A stretch of DNA of 64,000 nt. Source: Burkholderia cepacia (GTDB lineage: Bacteria; Pseudomonadota; Gammaproteobacteria; Burkholderiales; Burkholderiaceae). Both the position numbers and the translations under genes were made by a program. The notes below the pieces were generated by a model that had not been told where the DNA came from, made no database searches, and saw nothing but the letters and a program-made list of their open reading frames with translations. The DNA is taken from assembly GCF_001039005.1 (NCBI RefSeq), contig NZ_LDWR01000024.1, positions 1 through 64,000 on the forward strand. Direction: 5' to 3'. Below are positions 1 through 8,428 of the stretch, in pieces; within the stretch, counting starts at the first letter, position 1; every line of letters starts with the position of its first letter.

Positions 1-1
1 T

Positions 2-1009
2 CGAGCGAGTCGACTGGGAAAAGTCTCGGACGCCGCGGTCTACTCTAACGTCGTCAAGAACGGGAGCCTGAAGCGAGTGATCGTCGATACGCCGGTGATG
101 GAGAAGGCGATTGCCCATCCGACCGATTCGCGGCTGCTCGAGCGCTGTCGCGAACATCTGGTGAAGGCAGCCGCCCTGCATGAGCTGAAGCTGCGGCAGA
201 GCTACCATCGCGAGGCGCCGCGCCTCGAGAACCAGATTGGGCGCTACGCGCATACGAAGCAATGCAAGCGGATGAAGAAGGTGTCGCGGGCCTTGCGTTT
301 GCGAGTGGGCCGCGTGATGCGTGACGTCGAACTGCAACCCGATGGCGTCGCACAGCAAAGCCGCCCCGCGTTGGAAGACTTGATTAGCCACACGAAGCGG
401 ATTCTGTCACAGAAGCAAAAGGACAAGAACAATCTGTACGCGCTACATGCGCCGGAAGTTGAGTGTCTGGCCAAGGGCAAGGCGCGCAAGCTGGACGAAT
501 TCGGCGTGAAGGTTTCGATCACGACGACGCACAAGGAAGGCTTGGTCGTGGGCGCGCGCTCGATGCCGGGTAATCCGTACGGCGGGCACACGCCGGCCGA
601 AGCGCTGGAGCAGGCGGCGATCCTGAGCGATGTCGGACCGGAGATCGCCGCCGTCGATCGCAGCTACAAGGGCGTCGCCATCGATGGGCGGATGAAGGTC
701 TATCACCTGGGTTTGCGATGCGGCATCAGACGAGGCCTGCGCGCGATGATCCGCCGCCACAGTGCGATTGAGCCGGCCATCGGTCACATGAAGGCGGATG
801 ACAAGCTCGATCGCAATTGGCTAAAAGGCGCGCTGGGCGACGCGATCCATGCGGTGCTGTGCGGCGCCGGCCACAATCTGCGGATGATCTTCCGGAAACT
901 GGCGTTTTTTCGCTCTGACTCTTGCCGTCCTGCTCAATCGCTGGGCTGTCGCGCTGGCGACGGCATGATGCCGCAGAGAAAATTGAATTATTCAGGGACG
1001 ACCAATTAG
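2..1009 (+). pseudogene. IS5-family transposase, 3' part (5' end outside window)
   Basis: The reading frame is already open at the window edge and ends at a TAG at 1007-1009. Visible blocks are typical of the IS5-family DDE transposases common in Ralstonia and Burkholderia: the D-T-P-V block followed by AIAHPTDSRLL, a second-Asp region (AAVDRSYKG), and the C-terminal HSAIEPAIGHMK...DRNWLKGALGDA signature carrying the catalytic Glu. After RKLAFF the usual C-terminus is replaced by about 35 unrelated residues, so the end may be frameshifted. A sequence near 980-1005 (ttattcagggacgacc) looks like the terminal repeat. Family assignment is firm; the exact element is not identified. Confidence 0.8.
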
Positions 1010-1123
1010 CTTCTGCCGGTTGGGCGAATCAAGCTCAGCCGCCCCTGGTGCGATTCCGGTCAACTCTTTGAGGCAAGCAATGCCGTAGGGGTGATGTATA
1101 ACATAACGCAAGGAACATGATAT

Positions 1124-1378
1124 ATGAAAAATGACGCTGAAATTGCAGCAGAAATTAGGTTGGTGATTGCTCGCCAGCTTCGCGTTGCCCTGCAGACTCT
1201 GAGTGACGACAAACATTTAGTATACGACCTCGGTGCCGACTCGCTGGATTTTTTCGATTTAGGGATTGAGTTGGAAAATATGTTTGGTTTGGTATTCGAT
1301 GAAAGCGATATCGTATCCATGAATACAGTCGGTGACGTTGTGGCTCGTGTATTGGATGGGATTGGGGCTGCTCGATGA
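1124..1378 (+). CDS. Acyl carrier protein (orphan)
   Basis: An 84-residue protein with the length and fold signature of acyl carrier proteins. The LGADSLDFFDLGIELE block holds Ser40 in the D-S-L motif, the expected attachment site for 4'-phosphopantetheine. The ATG has an AAGGA ribosome site about 8 bases upstream. It is lower in GC than the flanking transposases. Its TGA stop overlaps the ATG of the next small frame, suggesting it was the first gene of a fatty-acid, polyketide or lipid-modifying operon that an IS remnant has cut. No acyltransferase or synthase partner remains in the window, so the pathway it served cannot be named. The family call is secure; whether it still works is unknown. 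Confidence 0.88.
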   Translation: MKNDAEIAAEIRLVIARQLRVALQTLSDDKHLVYDLGADSLDFFDLGIELENMFGLVFDESDIVSMNTVGDVVARVLDGIGAAR

Positions 1379-1539
1379 AAATTGAGAGCGTACCTTCACA
1401 GATCTGCTTCACTGGTCGTCTCCCGGCAAAGATGGCGCGCAATCCATTTTTTGCTCGACCGTATTCGACGGCTTCGCGCAGGATTTCCGCCTCCATCGTC
1501 TTTATATGGACGCCTCCGGCAGCTCACGAATCTGCTTGA
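1375..1539 (+). pseudogene. Truncated gene coupled to the acyl carrier protein
   Basis: An ATG at 1375 overlaps the TGA of the acyl carrier protein gene (ATGA), the usual sign of translational coupling. Only the first part ([14 protein letters not shown]...) can be original, because from roughly codon 14 on the DNA is the reverse strand of an IS3-type remnant. The natural gene was therefore cut by that element a few dozen bases after its start. The product is not recognisable. Given the partner it may have been an acyl-transfer or condensing enzyme, but this is inference. Confidence 0.4.
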
Positions 1540-1797
1540 GCGCGTCGGCCAGCTCCGAGGCCGAACCACTTCGTCGTCAGCCTTGACCGCTGACAGGCTC
1601 CCATCCTGGTACAGCTTGCGCCAGTGGAACAGCTGGTTCGGGTTCACATTGTGCTGGCGCGCGACCATCGAGACCGTCTTGCCCGGCTCGAAGGTCTCTC
1701 TGACCATCGCCACTTTTTCTTCTTCCGACCACCGCCGCCGGCGCTCGGGCCCCGTCAACACTTCCATCACTTCTCGCTTGGTGTTAGTCAAAAACAC
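1396..1797 (-). pseudogene. IS3-family (IS2 group) orfA, frameshifted remnant
   Basis: The first ~90 residues are a typical IS2/IS3-group Orf[19 protein letters not shown], the helix-turn-helix [19 protein letters not shown], then [14 protein letters not shown]. After that the frame is lost. The expected [12 protein letters not shown] and [16 protein letters not shown] blocks lie in two other frames on the same strand (about 1440-1560), so at least two small indels have occurred. The catalytic orfB is absent. The sequence around 1798-1860 (tgactgtgtccggcg...) may be the element's left terminal region. Non-functional. Confidence 0.8.
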
Positions 1798-1891
1798 AGT
1801 CGCATGCCTGCCCGTTATTGCACGTGGGTGACTGTGTCCGGCGTTTCAGGGGGCTGCTCCAAATTGCCAATCAAAACTACTCGAGGAGATT

Positions 1892-3238
1892 ATGAATCAT
1901 TCCCGTATTGCCTCGCTGACCCGCCGTGCCGCCATCGCGGTGTTTGGCGCTATATTGGTCTTTGCCCCCGCGCACGCTGCCTCCGTGCCGCTGCCCGCGC
2001 CGACGGGCGACATGTCGCTGTCGCCGGCCGGCCCCGACGTCGTGCCGGCCTCGCCCCCGCCGGCCGGCGCCTCCGCGTCGCTGCGCACGGCGCGCCGCGG
2101 CGCCGACACCTACACGTACCTGCGCTGCTGGTACCGGATCGACGCGGATCCGCTGAAGCCGGCCGCGACCTACGAGTGGGCGCGCGATGCGGGCAGCGGC
2201 GACTGGTACCGGGTGTCCGGCTACTGGTGGGCGGACGGCATCACGCAGTGGAAGAACATGTTCTACAGCACGACGTCGCAGGACACGCTCGCCGACGTGT
2301 GCCGCAAGACGCTGGCCGCGAAAGGCATCAAGACCGGCCTCACGCAGGCGGTCGCGGCCAACAACGCGCTGTCGTTCAACTACACCGTCTGGACGATCGA
2401 CGCCGCGCAGCAGGACGCGCGCGTGAACAAGCTGATCGTGTTCGGCGACAGCCTGTCGGACACCCAGAACATGTTCAACGCGAGCCAGTGGAAGCTGCCG
2501 AACGGCACGAGCTGGCATGCGGGGCGCTTCAGCAACGGGCCGGTGTGGCCGGAATATCTCGCGAACGCGCTGCGGCTGCCGTTCTACAACTGGGCGATCG
2601 GCGGCGCGGCGACCGACCAGCACCTCGTCGTGCCGGGCCTCGTGCAGCAGATCGACTCGTGGCGCGAATACATGGAGCGCGCGCCCGACTACCGGTCCGG
2701 CAACACGCTGTTCGCGGTGTTCGCGGGCGGCAACGACCTGGTGAATTACGGCCGCACGCCCGAGCAGGCGGCGAACGCGGTGCGCGACAGCCTCGACAAG
2801 CTCGCCGCTGCCGGCGCGACGCGGATCATGCTGGTGACGCTGCCGGACGTGTCGCGCGCGCCGGTGTTCGCGACCCGCAGCGACACGGCGAGCGTGGCCG
2901 CGCAGGTGAAGGACTACAACAAGCGCCTCGCCGACGCGGCCACCGCGCTGCGCGCGCGCTACGGCGCGACGCTGCGGCTCGAGGTGTTCGACGCGTACGC
3001 GCTGTTCGACGACCTGCTGAGCCACCCGGCCAAATACGGCTTCGACGATTCGACGCGCTCGTGCCTCGACATTCCGAAGCCGTCGTCGTTCACCTACATG
3101 GCCGCGCAGACGCCGCGCGCGGACTGCCGCGACCCGGCCCGCTTCGTGTTCTGGGACACGCTGCACCCGACGACGCGCACGCACGCGTGGCTAGCAGAAC
3201 GTCTGGTGGAATATTTGCAAGAGCGATTCGGAATCTAA
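1892..3238 (+). CDS. Secreted GDSL lipase/phospholipase, thermolabile-hemolysin type
   Basis: A 448-residue SGNH/GDSL hydrolase of the thermolabile hemolysin/lecithinase group, expected to cleave ester bonds of phospholipids or lipids outside the cell. An N-terminal signal peptide ends near AHA (residues 27-29). A Cys/aromatic-rich N-domain (about 72-170) resembles that of Vibrio TLH. The SGNH blocks are complete: FGDSLSD with Ser187, the Gly block at NWAIGG, AGGND with Asn281, and WDTLHP with Asp422 and His425. An AGGAG ribosome site precedes the ATG at 1892. GC is very high, unlike the AT-richer virulence genes to the right, so it probably arrived separately. It lies alone between the IS3 remnant and another transposase fragment. 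In pseudomonads and burkholderias such lipases are exported by type II secretion. The substrate is inferred. Confidence 0.88.
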   Translation: MNHSRIASLTRRAAIAVFGAILVFAPAHAASVPLPAPTGDMSLSPAGPDVVPASPPPAGASASLRTARRGADTYTYLRCWYRIDADPLKPAATYEWARDAGSGDWYRVSGYWWADGITQWKNMFYSTTSQDTLADVCRKTLAAKGIKTGLTQAVAANNALSFNYTVWTIDAAQQDARVNKLIVFGDSLSDTQNMFNASQWKLPNGTSWHAGRFSNGPVWPEYLANALRLPFYNWAIGGAATDQHLVVPGLVQQIDSWREYMERAPDYRSGNTLFAVFAGGNDLVNYGRTPEQAANAVRDSLDKLAAAGATRIMLVTLPDVSRAPVFATRSDTASVAAQVKDYNKRLADAATALRARYGATLRLEVFDAYALFDDLLSHPAKYGFDDSTRSCLDIPKPSSFTYMAAQTPRADCRDPARFVFWDTLHPTTRTHAWLAERLVEYLQERFGI

Positions 3239-3330
3239 CTGGATACTGATATGGAAGGGCCGTGGAAGTAAGTGGGCCTCCTGGAGTAAAACGAGGATTC
3301 GGAGACTCGTTTCTTGAAAGGAGCACGCAA

Positions 3331-3558
3331 ATGGATGCGCCTGACACGGCCTTTCAAGGGCAGGATTCGACGGTAACTAGCCGGCTTTACATGGCTTTGG
3401 AGCTGGGCGAGAAGAACTGGAAGCTGTCCCTGGGGAGCGGCGCGCAGGTACCCAGCCGTTGCACGGTCGCCGCCGGGGATACCGGGGTGGTACTGATTGT
3501 GATCGCCAAGACGCGGCTGCGCGGGAGTATCAGAATTTCCATGTTCAAGGCGGGTTAA
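3331..3558 (+). pseudogene. N-terminal fragment of an IS110-type transposase
   Basis: A 75-residue frame whose start (TSRLYMALELGEKNWKL, then a VAAGD block) resembles the N-termini of a betaproteobacterial transposase group related to IS110, where the ALEL/W pattern holds the first acidic residue. It ends at a stop after RGSIRISMFKAG, about 300 residues short, and the frame appears shifted near the end. It is probably a relic. Assignment rests on a short stretch. Confidence 0.45.
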
Positions 3559-3573
3559 TAATCAAACGGATGA

Positions 3574-3831
3574 TCGAACGAAGCGATCCTCGTAGAGGAT
3601 CGCGAACTTGTGCCTGATCCAGACATGCGCCGGCCGTTGTGCCTGGACGGGCAGAATGCATGTCCGCCGGAAGACGTCCGCGGAGTGCCCAGATATGTCG
3701 ACTTCCTCGAAGCGATCACCAATTCGACGCATGAGCAGCACGATTACTTCCTTGAGTGGTGTGGCGGCTTCGATCCCGCCGCCTTCGATCTCGTGCTCGC
3801 GAATCAGCGGCTCTCAGAGGTCAAGTTCTGA
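3574..3831 (+). pseudogene. pRiA4b ORF-3-like protein, C-terminal fragment
   Basis: A short open frame contains CLDGQNACPPEDVRGVPRY and, 25 residues later, EWCGGFDPAAFDL. Together these are the hallmark C-terminal blocks of the pRiA4b ORF-3 family, a plasmid and chromosome family of unknown function. The N-terminal two thirds are missing and there are stops just upstream (3556-3575). A GTG at 3610 could start translation, but the piece is best read as a relic left by transposition. Confidence 0.7.
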
Positions 3832-4158
3832 TCGTCAAGACGGCCTCGGATTGACGCTTATGACGCTTTGTCCTTGCACTCGAGCTATGCAGTGATGCCG
3901 ATTTTTGCAAATTCTACCGAGTTGCCCCGTGATCGATATTTGAAAGATGCGGCGAGCTTATTTAGGAAATAATGCATTTAATAAAATTCTATTTTCATGA
4001 TGTCAGTCGCATATGGATCCGGCGGGATTGCTGGTTCCATAAAGGAGCTCGGGTAGATGAAATTGTGCTTTGTTTGGCTTGCCGTTACCATGAAATGGAG
4101 AGTGGTGGCATAATGTAAGGGTATTTGATAAATTTTTTGGCAAGATAATCTAATTCAT
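3832..4158. other. Intergenic region, AT-rich, upstream of the T3SS chaperone
   Basis: No convincing gene is visible. The first 70 bases look like decayed coding DNA; from about 3905 the sequence becomes AT-rich, as does the following chaperone gene. It should hold the promoter of the chaperone and hydrophobic-protein pair. No clear TTCG-N16-TTCG (hrpII-type) box was found by eye. Confidence 0.4.
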
Positions 4159-4668
4159 ATGAAGCGACAAGTAAATTCAAATTTAAGCGCTGCGCCAAAG
4201 GTGAGGCCCGATGTCATTGCTAGGCATTGCATCGATATAATGAATGGGGAGACGGATTTTATGTCCATGACGCGTTTTGATGATGCTAGGTTGGAGTTTA
4301 TCTATGCTCGCGGCTATGAATCTTTCAATTCGGGAGACCTTGATTCGGCAACTTATGATTTCGGATTTCTGATTTTGCATCGACCGCTCGATTTTCGTTT
4401 TCATTTTGCCTTTGCTTGTGCACTCAAACTCCACGGCGAGTTTCGTTATGCCATTAATTTTTTTTGCTTTGCCGTCGCCATGAAATCGGATGATCCTTTT
4501 TGTTCCTTTCATATTGCGGAATGCTTGCTGGCGCTCAATGAAGTCGAAAGTGCGCGCGATGCACTCGATGCCGTGATTAGCTTGTGCCATGGGCAGACTA
4601 ATGAAGGTTGGCGGTATGATCAGCTGCGTCACAAAGCTGAATCCATGATAATTAAATTAAGCCGATAA
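4159..4668 (+). CDS. Type III secretion class II chaperone (SycD/LcrH/IpgC family)
   Basis: A 169-residue all-helical protein with the size and tetratricopeptide-repeat pattern of the chaperones that keep type III translocators soluble before export (SycD, IpgC, SicA). Three TPR-like helical pairs can be read: IYARGYESFNSGDLDSA, then FHFAFACALKLHGEFRYAI, then FCSFHIAECLLALNEVESA. Low GC (near 45%) marks it as foreign. The next gene, 14 bases downstream, encodes a protein with two hydrophobic regions, the usual client of such a chaperone. No T3SS apparatus gene is in the window, so it must work with a machine encoded elsewhere. Upstream of the ATG the ribosome site is weak. Confidence 0.82.
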   Translation: MKRQVNSNLSAAPKVRPDVIARHCIDIMNGETDFMSMTRFDDARLEFIYARGYESFNSGDLDSATYDFGFLILHRPLDFRFHFAFACALKLHGEFRYAINFFCFAVAMKSDDPFCSFHIAECLLALNEVESARDALDAVISLCHGQTNEGWRYDQLRHKAESMIIKLSR

Positions 4669-4682
4669 AACGAGGGTGCTGT

Positions 4683-5561
4683 ATGAATAGCATTAAAGCC
4701 GCGTACATCGCGCCGCCAAGTATACGCACGAGAGATGCAGTAAAAGACAGCGAAGGGGAAGAGCGTTCCAAGCTTGAGAAGGGTGAAACTTGCGAAAGTA
4801 TTGGGATGGCCGCCCCCTTCCGCACTCCACCGCATGGTGCGTCCACTTTGGAAAATTTAAAAGAGATCGCATCGAAGGCTAATGATAATGCAAGAAAATT
4901 CGGCGTCGACATCAAGAAGCGAAAATTTATGGGAAAGGCGTTGGCGCTAGCTGCTTCTGTTGTCGGTCTCAGTGCGGCCATCGCCGTCACGGCGCTCACT
5001 GGCGGGGGCGCTCCACTCTTGGCAATCGCCAGCGTAAGTTTCTGTATAGTCTTGGCAGACACATGCTGTGCGCTATATGACTGGCACAGCAAGAAGATGG
5101 GCGGTAGCGGCTTGCCGATGGAAGATGACGGCATTGGAAATGCTGTACTAAATATCGCAAGGCGCTTCAATGTCTCCGATGAAGCTTCGATGAAGGTAGG
5201 AACTTTTGCTTCAACTGGGGGGCGTGCGTTACTCGCTGTTGGCGGTGCGGTCGCTGGCCAACTCGATCCGGCATCTCTCGCCGGAAGCGCTAAGGTTGCG
5301 GTGACTATCATGAGCTCCGCTGTTGCGCCATTTCTTAGTAAAATTGGTAAGAGTGTCGAGGGGGGAGAGACTCTAAAAAATAAACAAGAAGATAATATAA
5401 AAATGGCCTTGAATATAAATAATGAAATTAAATTCATGGAGTTTGCGAATAGGTTGAATTTTGAATTTAGAGAGTGGTGTGATAAAATTGAAATTATTAA
5501 CGAGCGTGGAGAAGATTCGTCCTCTAATAAAGTCTCTTTTTTTGGGGAGACTTTTGTATAG
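4683..5561 (+). CDS. Putative type III translocator/effector with hydrophobic helices
   Basis: A 292-residue protein encoded directly after the class II chaperone, with a GAGG ribosome site 9 bases before its ATG. It has a polar N-terminal ~75 residues without a signal peptide, a long hydrophobic stretch at about 82-128 (ALALAASVVGLSAAIAV and the following segment, through VLADTCCAL), and a second one at about 180-220. A polar C-terminal tail follows. This layout, with the paired chaperone, fits a pore-forming translocator (YopB/SipB/IpaB- or IpaC-like role) or a membrane-inserted effector. It lacks the long coiled coils of classical YopB/IpaB and is shorter. No family was recognised from sequence; the role rests on the operon partner and hydrophobic pattern. 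The last ~70 residues are strongly AT-rich. Confidence 0.6.
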   Translation: MNSIKAAYIAPPSIRTRDAVKDSEGEERSKLEKGETCESIGMAAPFRTPPHGASTLENLKEIASKANDNARKFGVDIKKRKFMGKALALAASVVGLSAAIAVTALTGGGAPLLAIASVSFCIVLADTCCALYDWHSKKMGGSGLPMEDDGIGNAVLNIARRFNVSDEASMKVGTFASTGGRALLAVGGAVAGQLDPASLAGSAKVAVTIMSSAVAPFLSKIGKSVEGGETLKNKQEDNIKMALNINNEIKFMEFANRLNFEFREWCDKIEIINERGEDSSSNKVSFFGETFV

Positions 5562-5689
5562 TTGTGTTGTGATCACGCCTAGGGAAACACCGATTTATCA
5601 GGATCGACGGTCATCGACGGCGCAACCGAAGGCGTTGTGAGGAAAGCTCACCGTCGAACCCGGTGTGACGGTGGGCGCTTCAAGGTGCA

Positions 5690-5939
5690 GCCGGAAAAAT
5701 TCTGCATCCACTGCATCAACAACTGCCGGGCAGCATCCGCAGCGTCTCGTTCCTCTTGCGCGGTCACCCAACTCCGCAACATGTGGCGTTCAAGTAATGG
5801 TGCAGTGCCACCGCCGCATCGACACATTCGGCTGCATCGCCGCGCGGATCACCTGCTCCTTGAGCTCCTTGCTGTGCGTCCGACGCCGTGTCGGCTGCAC
5901 AACGCCTTGTTCCACATTGGCCTCATTCATCGTGTACAT
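5690..5939 (-). pseudogene. IS66-family TnpA (orfA) remnant
   Basis: Reading leftward from an ATG at 5939, the frame gives an N-terminus followed by TRRRTHSKELKEQVI, the start of the small IS66 TnpA protein. Further on, the conserved VALHHYLNAN(M)LRSWVT helix-turn-helix is spread over other frames because of single-base losses. No IS66 orfB or orfC is present nearby. A relic only. Confidence 0.6.
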
Positions 5940-6269
5940 CTGCCATTTAAAATTTGGATGGACAAGATTCTTGCCGCCGCCGAACCCTTGATCAAGATGT
6001 CTTCCCCGAGTGCTTGCGTTCGAACGAACGGCGCCGCCTCTATCATCTGGCGACGAATAAACGAAATTGTTCTGAAATTTTTTCGATAACAGTGTGTGCC
6101 ATATTGGATGGTGTGCCCAAAATGTAGGGGCTTCGCTTTGGTGGAGGGTAGTTCGCTTTGTTGATCGATTGTTGCTGTTAATTTACGTACTCGGGCGTAT
6201 GTCGGCAGATTGAATAAATATTTGTGTGATTATCAACGATATTCGTATTTTTGTGGAGCTTGAAAAGCG
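5940..6269. other. Intergenic region upstream of the Cry-like gene
   Basis: About 330 bases without a supportable gene. The second half is AT-rich (for example ttgaataaatatttgtgtg near 6212) and is the likely promoter region of the toxin-like gene. No operator was recognised. Confidence 0.35.
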
Positions 6270-7745
6270 ATGCTGACACGACGCACACTACTTAAGACCA
6301 TTCCAGTATTGGGAAGCGCGTGGGTTCTGCCGACGCTTTATGCGGCGCCGGTTACTGTATATGTTGACATCAATCAGGATGACATACTCGACACACTTAA
6401 GACGATCGTTACATGGGGGCTGGGCCAGATCCCGGAGGTGGGTAGCATCCTGGCGGCGATCGTAAGTCTGCTGTGGCCGAGCGGCGGCCCGGATGCATGG
6501 GATCTCGTCCGAAAGGAGGTCGAGGCGATGATCGACAGCAAGATCAACGACGCAGTTTACAGCTTGCTGAAGGCGGAGCTGGACGGTCTTGGTGGCGCGT
6601 TAAAGCTGTACTTCCAGGCAGTGGCAGCGCACGATATGGAGACAATCCGGATGCAGTTCATTGCCACCAATACTCTCTTCGTCGCAGCCGCTTCGAAATT
6701 CCAGAACAAGGATTACCGATGGACTCTCGCTCCGCTGTTCGCGATATTTTCGCAGCTGCACTTGCTGCTGCTACGTGACGCCGTTTTGAATGGCAAGAAC
6801 TGGGGGGGGGGCGCCGAGGCCTATGCGAACGTCGTGACGCAAGCTGGTGATACGGCGGAAGCGTACATTGGCTATCTCGATATGGTGGTCGCGGACGAGA
6901 GGTCTCGTTTGGAGAAGGGAGCACCTGCGTCGCCTGGTCAGCACCGTACGGAAATCTATAATTACTGGCAGCCTTTCGAGTCTAAGCGGATCGTGCTTAT
7001 CGACGATTATCGAACGCTGCTGGTGTATCTCGATCCAGTCAAGCATCCGGACGCATCACAAGAAATCCCATTCAAGGACGTCTACAGCCGCGCGTACGGA
7101 ACTGCTGATGACTGGGACCAAACGTGCAGCAACTGGTCCAAAAACGCTGTAGCGACACCATACAGTGCGCCCCTTGCAAGCTTTTCTAGCATCTACATTG
7201 AGCTGTGGAATCGCACGCCGCGCGTCGTCAGAGTGCAATACCCAAAAGGCGCAGGGCCCAAAGTGTGGGGTGGCAATCGCACTGACCGTACCGAAATCAT
7301 AGCAAATGCGGGTGGCGGTCGCGAAAAGTATACCGTTACATTGCCTAAGCTAGGACCGGGCAAGCTGTACAATGTCAAAAAAGCACACGTGACAAGTGGT
7401 AGCATCCCAATTGGTCTCACACTGGAGCTCGATGACAGTCGTCGAGTGGAACTGTGGAACCGTACCGACTTGCCAGGCACGCCAACACATGAGGTCGCCG
7501 TGCTTGGCCGAATGTTGACGACGTTCAACATGTGGACGCGCAGCCGCTTTTACGACAATGATCTTGGTTGTTTGATCCTGGGCTTTAGCCGTGACACACG
7601 TCGCATTCCTCCGCATGCAAAGGATGCATTCTACGTGGGCGCGCTGACCGAGCCAAACACCGGACCACAATATCTTCCGCGCGCGATTTCACCAAGCCTA
7701 CTGGCGCGACGCAACGCGTTTTGGCGCGATATTTTCGCCCGTTAA
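6270..7745 (+). CDS. Tat-exported protein with a Cry-type delta-endotoxin N-terminal domain
   Basis: A 491-residue protein. Residues 1-26 form a twin-arginine signal (TRRTLLK, hydrophobic core, cleavage near YAA). Residues about 35-190 match the helical pore-forming domain I of insecticidal Cry toxins: an early IPEVGSILAAIVSLLWP hairpin-like segment, the EAMIDSKIN block, ELDGLGGALKLYFQAV, and the hallmark central helix LAPLFAIFSQLHLLLLRDAV (about residues 153-172), which corresponds to the most conserved Cry helix. The C-terminal half (about 300-460) is beta-rich, with two repeats of ELWNRT that suggest duplicated beta-sandwich units rather than a classical Cry domain II/III. PirB-like toxins show a comparable split. 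The gene stands alone between AT-rich intergenic regions. Function as an insecticidal or other pore-forming toxin is inferred; the domain match is strong by eye. Confidence 0.75.
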   Translation: MLTRRTLLKTIPVLGSAWVLPTLYAAPVTVYVDINQDDILDTLKTIVTWGLGQIPEVGSILAAIVSLLWPSGGPDAWDLVRKEVEAMIDSKINDAVYSLLKAELDGLGGALKLYFQAVAAHDMETIRMQFIATNTLFVAAASKFQNKDYRWTLAPLFAIFSQLHLLLLRDAVLNGKNWGGGAEAYANVVTQAGDTAEAYIGYLDMVVADERSRLEKGAPASPGQHRTEIYNYWQPFESKRIVLIDDYRTLLVYLDPVKHPDASQEIPFKDVYSRAYGTADDWDQTCSNWSKNAVATPYSAPLASFSSIYIELWNRTPRVVRVQYPKGAGPKVWGGNRTDRTEIIANAGGGREKYTVTLPKLGPGKLYNVKKAHVTSGSIPIGLTLELDDSRRVELWNRTDLPGTPTHEVAVLGRMLTTFNMWTRSRFYDNDLGCLILGFSRDTRRIPPHAKDAFYVGALTEPNTGPQYLPRAISPSLLARRNAFWRDIFAR

Positions 7746-7750
7746 CACAA

Positions 7751-7770
7751 GCCCTCAGCGAACCGAGGGC
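7751..7770 (+). terminator. Possible weak terminator hairpin after the Cry-like gene
   Basis: Six bases after the stop, gccctc (7751-7756) pairs with gagggc (7765-7770) across an 8-base loop. There is no T-run after it, so it may be an mRNA-stabilising hairpin rather than an intrinsic terminator. Confidence 0.4.
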
Positions 7771-7981
7771 AGATGATGGTAGCTGCCACTGAACGGAGAA
7801 TTGAAATGAGCGTTTCCTGATCTGCGGCGATACTAATTCTGCCAAAATTTCACGGAAAGCAGGGATGTGGCCGCATAACTTGGGCCCGTTGGAAGGCGAA
7901 AAACAGAGGGAATCAAGGGGGTCATGGACTCCCAATAAGTCGAGGTCTAACGCTCCTCATAAATAACCATAGATAATTCAT
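7771..7981. other. Intergenic region after the Cry-like gene
   Basis: No gene or repeat was recognised here. Confidence 0.3.
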
Positions 7982-8173
7982 ATGTATGTGATTTTCATAT
8001 TTCTGAATTTGTTGGCATTTTCAGCGTATGCCAATGCTCAAGTCGTCAGTGGTGTCGAGTTGACGGGATCATCTGCTTCTAAGTTCAAATCGCCCTTGGC
8101 GCGTAACATAGGCAGACACTATGTCTGCCTCTCCGTCAACGTCGATACGGAGGCGGTGCTTAGAGCTCAGTAG
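7982..8173 (+). CDS. Small secreted protein, probably truncated
   Basis: A 63-residue frame beginning with a convincing signal peptide (MYVIFIFLNLLAFSAYANA|Q). The remainder stops early. Just after the stop another frame (8121-8321) carries a polar, charged stretch, so a frameshift in a longer periplasmic protein of about 110 residues is plausible. No family was recognised. The AT-rich N-terminus and the absence of neighbours in the same direction leave its role unknown. Confidence 0.4.
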   Translation: MYVIFIFLNLLAFSAYANAQVVSGVELTGSSASKFKSPLARNIGRHYVCLSVNVDTEAVLRAQ

Positions 8174-8428
8174 TGCAATCAACCAGGCAATTTCCTTCCC
8201 AGAACGTAAGAATTTGGTGGCTCGGGGCTATGGCCAAGAAGGAAAGTCGCGAAACGAGTTACGAGGATACGATAAGCGGGCAACCCTAGAGACCGAATAT
8301 CGAAGGCTCAGATGTAGATAGATGATTGGCAGCTTTGGAATTATATTATTCCATGAGTGAGTGCGGCCCAAGGAAACTATTTCTTTTCAGAAGACTTGAT
8401 AATTTAAAGTATCATATAAAAATCACGA

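Noticed and set aside
1624..3249. Long plus-strand frame of 541 codons overlapping the GDSL lipase gene
   Set aside because: It is a GC-driven shadow of the lipase gene in another frame; its sequence is Arg/Ala-rich with no domain, whereas the lipase frame has signal peptide and all catalytic blocks.
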